From Saccharum officinarum (Eukaryota; Streptophyta; Magnoliopsida; Poales; Poaceae): a stretch of DNA of 64,000 nucleotides. Each line of letters begins with the position of its first letter. Positions within the stretch are counted from its first letter, which is position 1. Shown piece after piece: positions 61,870 through 64,000 of the stretch. The position numbers and the translations under genes were made by a program. The notes beneath the pieces were generated by a model. It saw nothing but the letters and a program-made list of their open reading frames with translations. It did no database searches and was not told the DNA's origin. The stretch covers positions 96,774,701-96,838,700 of the forward strand of contig CM036159.1 of assembly GCA_020631735.1 (NCBI GenBank), given 5' to 3'.

Positions 61870-63011
61870 ATGAGTTCTCCGCGCAAGGACCAAGCACAAG
61901 GGTCCGAACATATGGAACAATATGATCAGCAGGAGATGCGTTACGGTCTGAATTCTAATTCTAATGCCAGTCAAAGGGTTGGGTATTTGAACCCAATAAA
62001 AATATATGAGGAGCAACATACATTTAGAATCGGGGATCTTCACGAAGATTTACAGTGTTTACAAGGTGAAGAACGGGAGAAGAAAATAATGGACCGTACG
62101 AAGGAGTTTGAAGCCAGATACATCTTCTACCTAGGACACACAATGCTTCAGTTTCAACACTGGGAATCCATAGTGGCCCCCTACAACTTTAGGTTAGTGT
62201 AAGTTTGCATATATCAAATTAATTATTCTAGTACACACATGCATCGCAAATTTAATTTGTGCAGGGACCACTGGATCCGCTTCATGATTTTTCCTAGGTC
62301 TAGAAAGGTGTTGGTATGTGACTCTGCAGATTACCTGACTACAAGCTATGGAACATCGTGATGCACTTAGAGCTGTAAGTCGATATTTTGTATGCATACT
62401 TTAATCGATGAGATGTTGAGAATAACAAGGTGATTATATTCGAGATTATAAGGCATATAGGTATTACAAGATTAAAGGTGGAAGATACGAGTCATCAACA
62501 CAAGGGCAGCCATTGAAAATATATCATAACTGGCCGGTACGTATGGAAATTTATGAATACATATCATACATGTACAATACATAGGACGATGTTGCAAGTA
62601 AATAACAACTTTCCCGTTTTATAGTGCCAATAGCAACCACCCGGATCGGTCCACTGTGGATTCTACGTGTGTGAGTTTATGAGAGAGAACGGACGATACA
62701 TCAAGAACCCTTCGAAGGTAATATAAGTAATAGTCATGTATGTATTTTTGACATTAAATTTGTAAATGTATTGTCAAGTGTAAATATATTATGTTTATAA
62801 ACCTCCTTTCCAGAAATTTGATGTAAAAAAGGCTAAGCACATGACCTAACATGCTTTATACAACATAGTTGAGGACCTGTGCTCATTCATCTTAAAAGAA
62901 GTCATTCCATGCGATGGGAAATATCACGATGCTACCAGCGTCTTAGCACGCCCAGAGTATAGAATGCTCACAGAGATTAGTAGACTTCAACTTAGTCGAG
63001 ACAATTATTAG
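61870..63011 (+). pseudogene. Ulp1/C48-like protease remnant of the CACTA element
   Basis: Proposed exons: 61870-62192, 62265 to about 62360, about 62450-62537, about 62624-62718, about 62813-63011. The Ulp1 pattern is visible in order: DHWIRFMIF (catalytic His), VLVCDSAD (Asp), then [16 protein letters not shown] (Gln and nucleophile Cys). Grass CACTA elements often carry such a SUMO-protease-like second gene whose role in transposition is not settled. In-frame stops (TAG just before QPPGS, TAA after KHMT, TGA after SYGTS) show it is inactive. Exon borders after the first are approximate. Confidence 0.65.
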
Positions 63012-63221
63012 ATAACGGGTGAAAACTTTGATGTATATAATGTGTGATGTATAGATACTCTTGTAACTTTATGTTTGTGAGCACGAAACTTTGATGTATA
63101 TAAATGTATGTATGAAATATTTAAATTGCATGTTGCTATATTTGAACACCATCCAATAAAGTTTAGTAGTTCCAATATCAATGTATATGTATATATTTAA
63201 TAATATAAAAATATCCAATAT

Positions 63222-63377
63222 CACAGGCGGTTGCTTTTGAACCGCCTGTGGAAATCCATTTTCACAGGCGGCTCACTCAATGAACCGCCTGTGTAAATGG
63301 GATTACACAGGCGGTTCACTGAGTGAGCCGCCTGTGGAAATGGATTTTCACAGGTGGTTCAAAAACAACCGTCTGTG
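63222..63377. repeat. Subterminal inverted repeats of the CACTA element
   Basis: Four consecutive short hairpins built on CACAGGCGGTT and AACCGCCTGTG, the first perfect over 11 bp with a 7-nt loop. Subterminal repeats of this type are the expected binding sites for CACTA regulatory proteins. Confidence 0.85.
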
Positions 63378-63478
63378 TTGTGGTCCCATTTCTACTGGCC
63401 TCCAGCGCAGGTGGTGCTGGAAAACGCTAGTGAAAATGAGTATAGACCCGCATGTATAGTATGTCTATGTACTAGTGA

Positions 63479-63949
63479 TATTTACAGCATCCCATGCATG
63501 CATGCATGTTCATTCTAGGACTAGCTAGGAGTATTTATATTCCATGGTCCATACCGAACCTGGAAGAAGAGAAGCAAGCATCCCATGAATTATATTCATG
63601 AATCCTTGGAGCTAACTACTACAGTCAGAAGCTTTGCTCCTAAACCAGAAGAAGAGAAGCTTCAGTGCAGGGCGGCGGCAATGTGGGGCAGTTCGCGTTG
63701 AAGCCATGTGCGTGCATGTTGCTGCCCCCTCCCGTCCTCCCCTGCTTCTTTCTTTTCTCGCGTGCATGCGTCCGCCATAAGATACTATTTCACGCATCCG
63801 CTCATGCATGCATGGATCAACGTAACCACCCACGTTATTTATTTCATTTGAGGGGTGCCTAATTAAGAAATAATCCATTCATTCATTCTTGTAGGATATA
63901 TATAATAGTACTAGTAGCTGTGCATGCTGATGGCACATAGCCTTATCGA
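63479..63949. other. Flank right of the CACTA element
   Basis: No gene supported. Includes GCATGTTCATTCTAGGACTA and the following GCTAGGAGTATT (63509-63537), the same words that flank the hAT element at 54735-54758 and 56006-56021. Confidence 0.4.
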
Positions 63950-64000
63950 CTGCCCGCAGTGGCATACTCTAAACGATACTCTAAAATTTTAGAGTATGAA
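63950..64000. mobile_element. Start of a third Tourist-like MITE, cut by the window end
   Basis: ACTGCCCGCAGTGG followed by ATACTCTAAACGATACTCTA matches the left part of the MITEs at 52521 and 52963. The rest lies outside the window. Confidence 0.75.

Larger units (their letters stand above)
56840..63478 (+). mobile_element. CACTA (En/Spm) DNA transposon, decayed; left end not identified
   Basis: Contains a TNP2-type transposase pseudogene, a GC-rich segment, a Ulp1-like protease remnant and hairpin-rich subterminal repeats. The right end reads GTACTAGTG at 63470-63478, the complement of a CACTAGTAC terminus. An alternative terminus, CACTAGCG (complement of 63429-63436), is possible. The start given is the start of the coding region, not a defined element border. 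Confidence 0.75.

Noticed and set aside
63222..63377. Evenly spaced palindromes that could suggest a CRISPR-like array
   Set aside because: The units are CACTA subterminal inverted repeats without unique spacers, in a eukaryotic transposon.

Overview
This is nuclear DNA from a grass, most likely a panicoid or Andropogoneae-type species. The evidence is GC-rich first exons beside AT-rich introns, dense MITEs, chromovirus and long-LTR retrotransposons, Helitrons ending in CTAG, and a CACTA element with a Ulp1-like second gene. The species is inferred, not demonstrated. Only two ordinary host genes are supported. Most of the window is nested transposable elements, and one assembly gap of 100 N lies at 31841-31940. 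Layout: (1) 1-11000, a DRG-family GTPase gene on the plus strand (11 exons, 399 codons, intact when spliced). Its fifth intron carries a 5.15 kb Ty3/gypsy chromovirus (3376-8522) with apparently identical LTRs, a perfect 5-bp target duplication and a frameshifted gag-pol. Its introns also hold a MITE and a degenerate direct repeat, and one intron is GC-AG. (2) 11000-15450, a small Tourist-like MITE, then a five-exon gene for a TRF-like, Myb-domain (telobox-type) protein, with one frame break in exon 1 and a telo-box in its leader. (3) 15055-48751, two nearly identical blocks of about 16.8 kb on either side of the gap. Each starts in or near the last exons of the Myb gene and carries one end of a Helitron whose interior holds a 13.15 kb minus-strand retrotransposon with about 4.25 kb LTRs. 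The dovetail geometry, with indels clustered at both contig edges, suggests an unmerged contig overlap or haplotype duplication rather than a biological tandem duplication. (4) 48750-54750, the Helitron 5-prime end, an 863 bp second Helitron, hAT-like and Tourist-like MITEs (one inverted pair, one head-to-tail pair sharing a TAA) and (AT)n arrays. (5) 54750-63480, a hAT element with a Mutator-like element nested in it, then a decayed CACTA element (TNP2-type transposase, a GC-rich insert with a minisatellite, a Ulp1/C48-like protease remnant, hairpin-rich subterminal repeats). (6) 63480-64000, unassigned sequence and the start of another Tourist-like MITE cut by the window edge. The host genes look unrelated in function: a translation-associated GTPase and a putative telomeric-repeat DNA-binding protein. 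The structure of the window is mainly a record of nested insertions, most of which can be ordered from target-site duplications. I saw no convincing new coding system. The most notable points are the gap-flanking duplication, the long-LTR element with a tandem duplication that copies its primer-binding site, and the nested Helitron.
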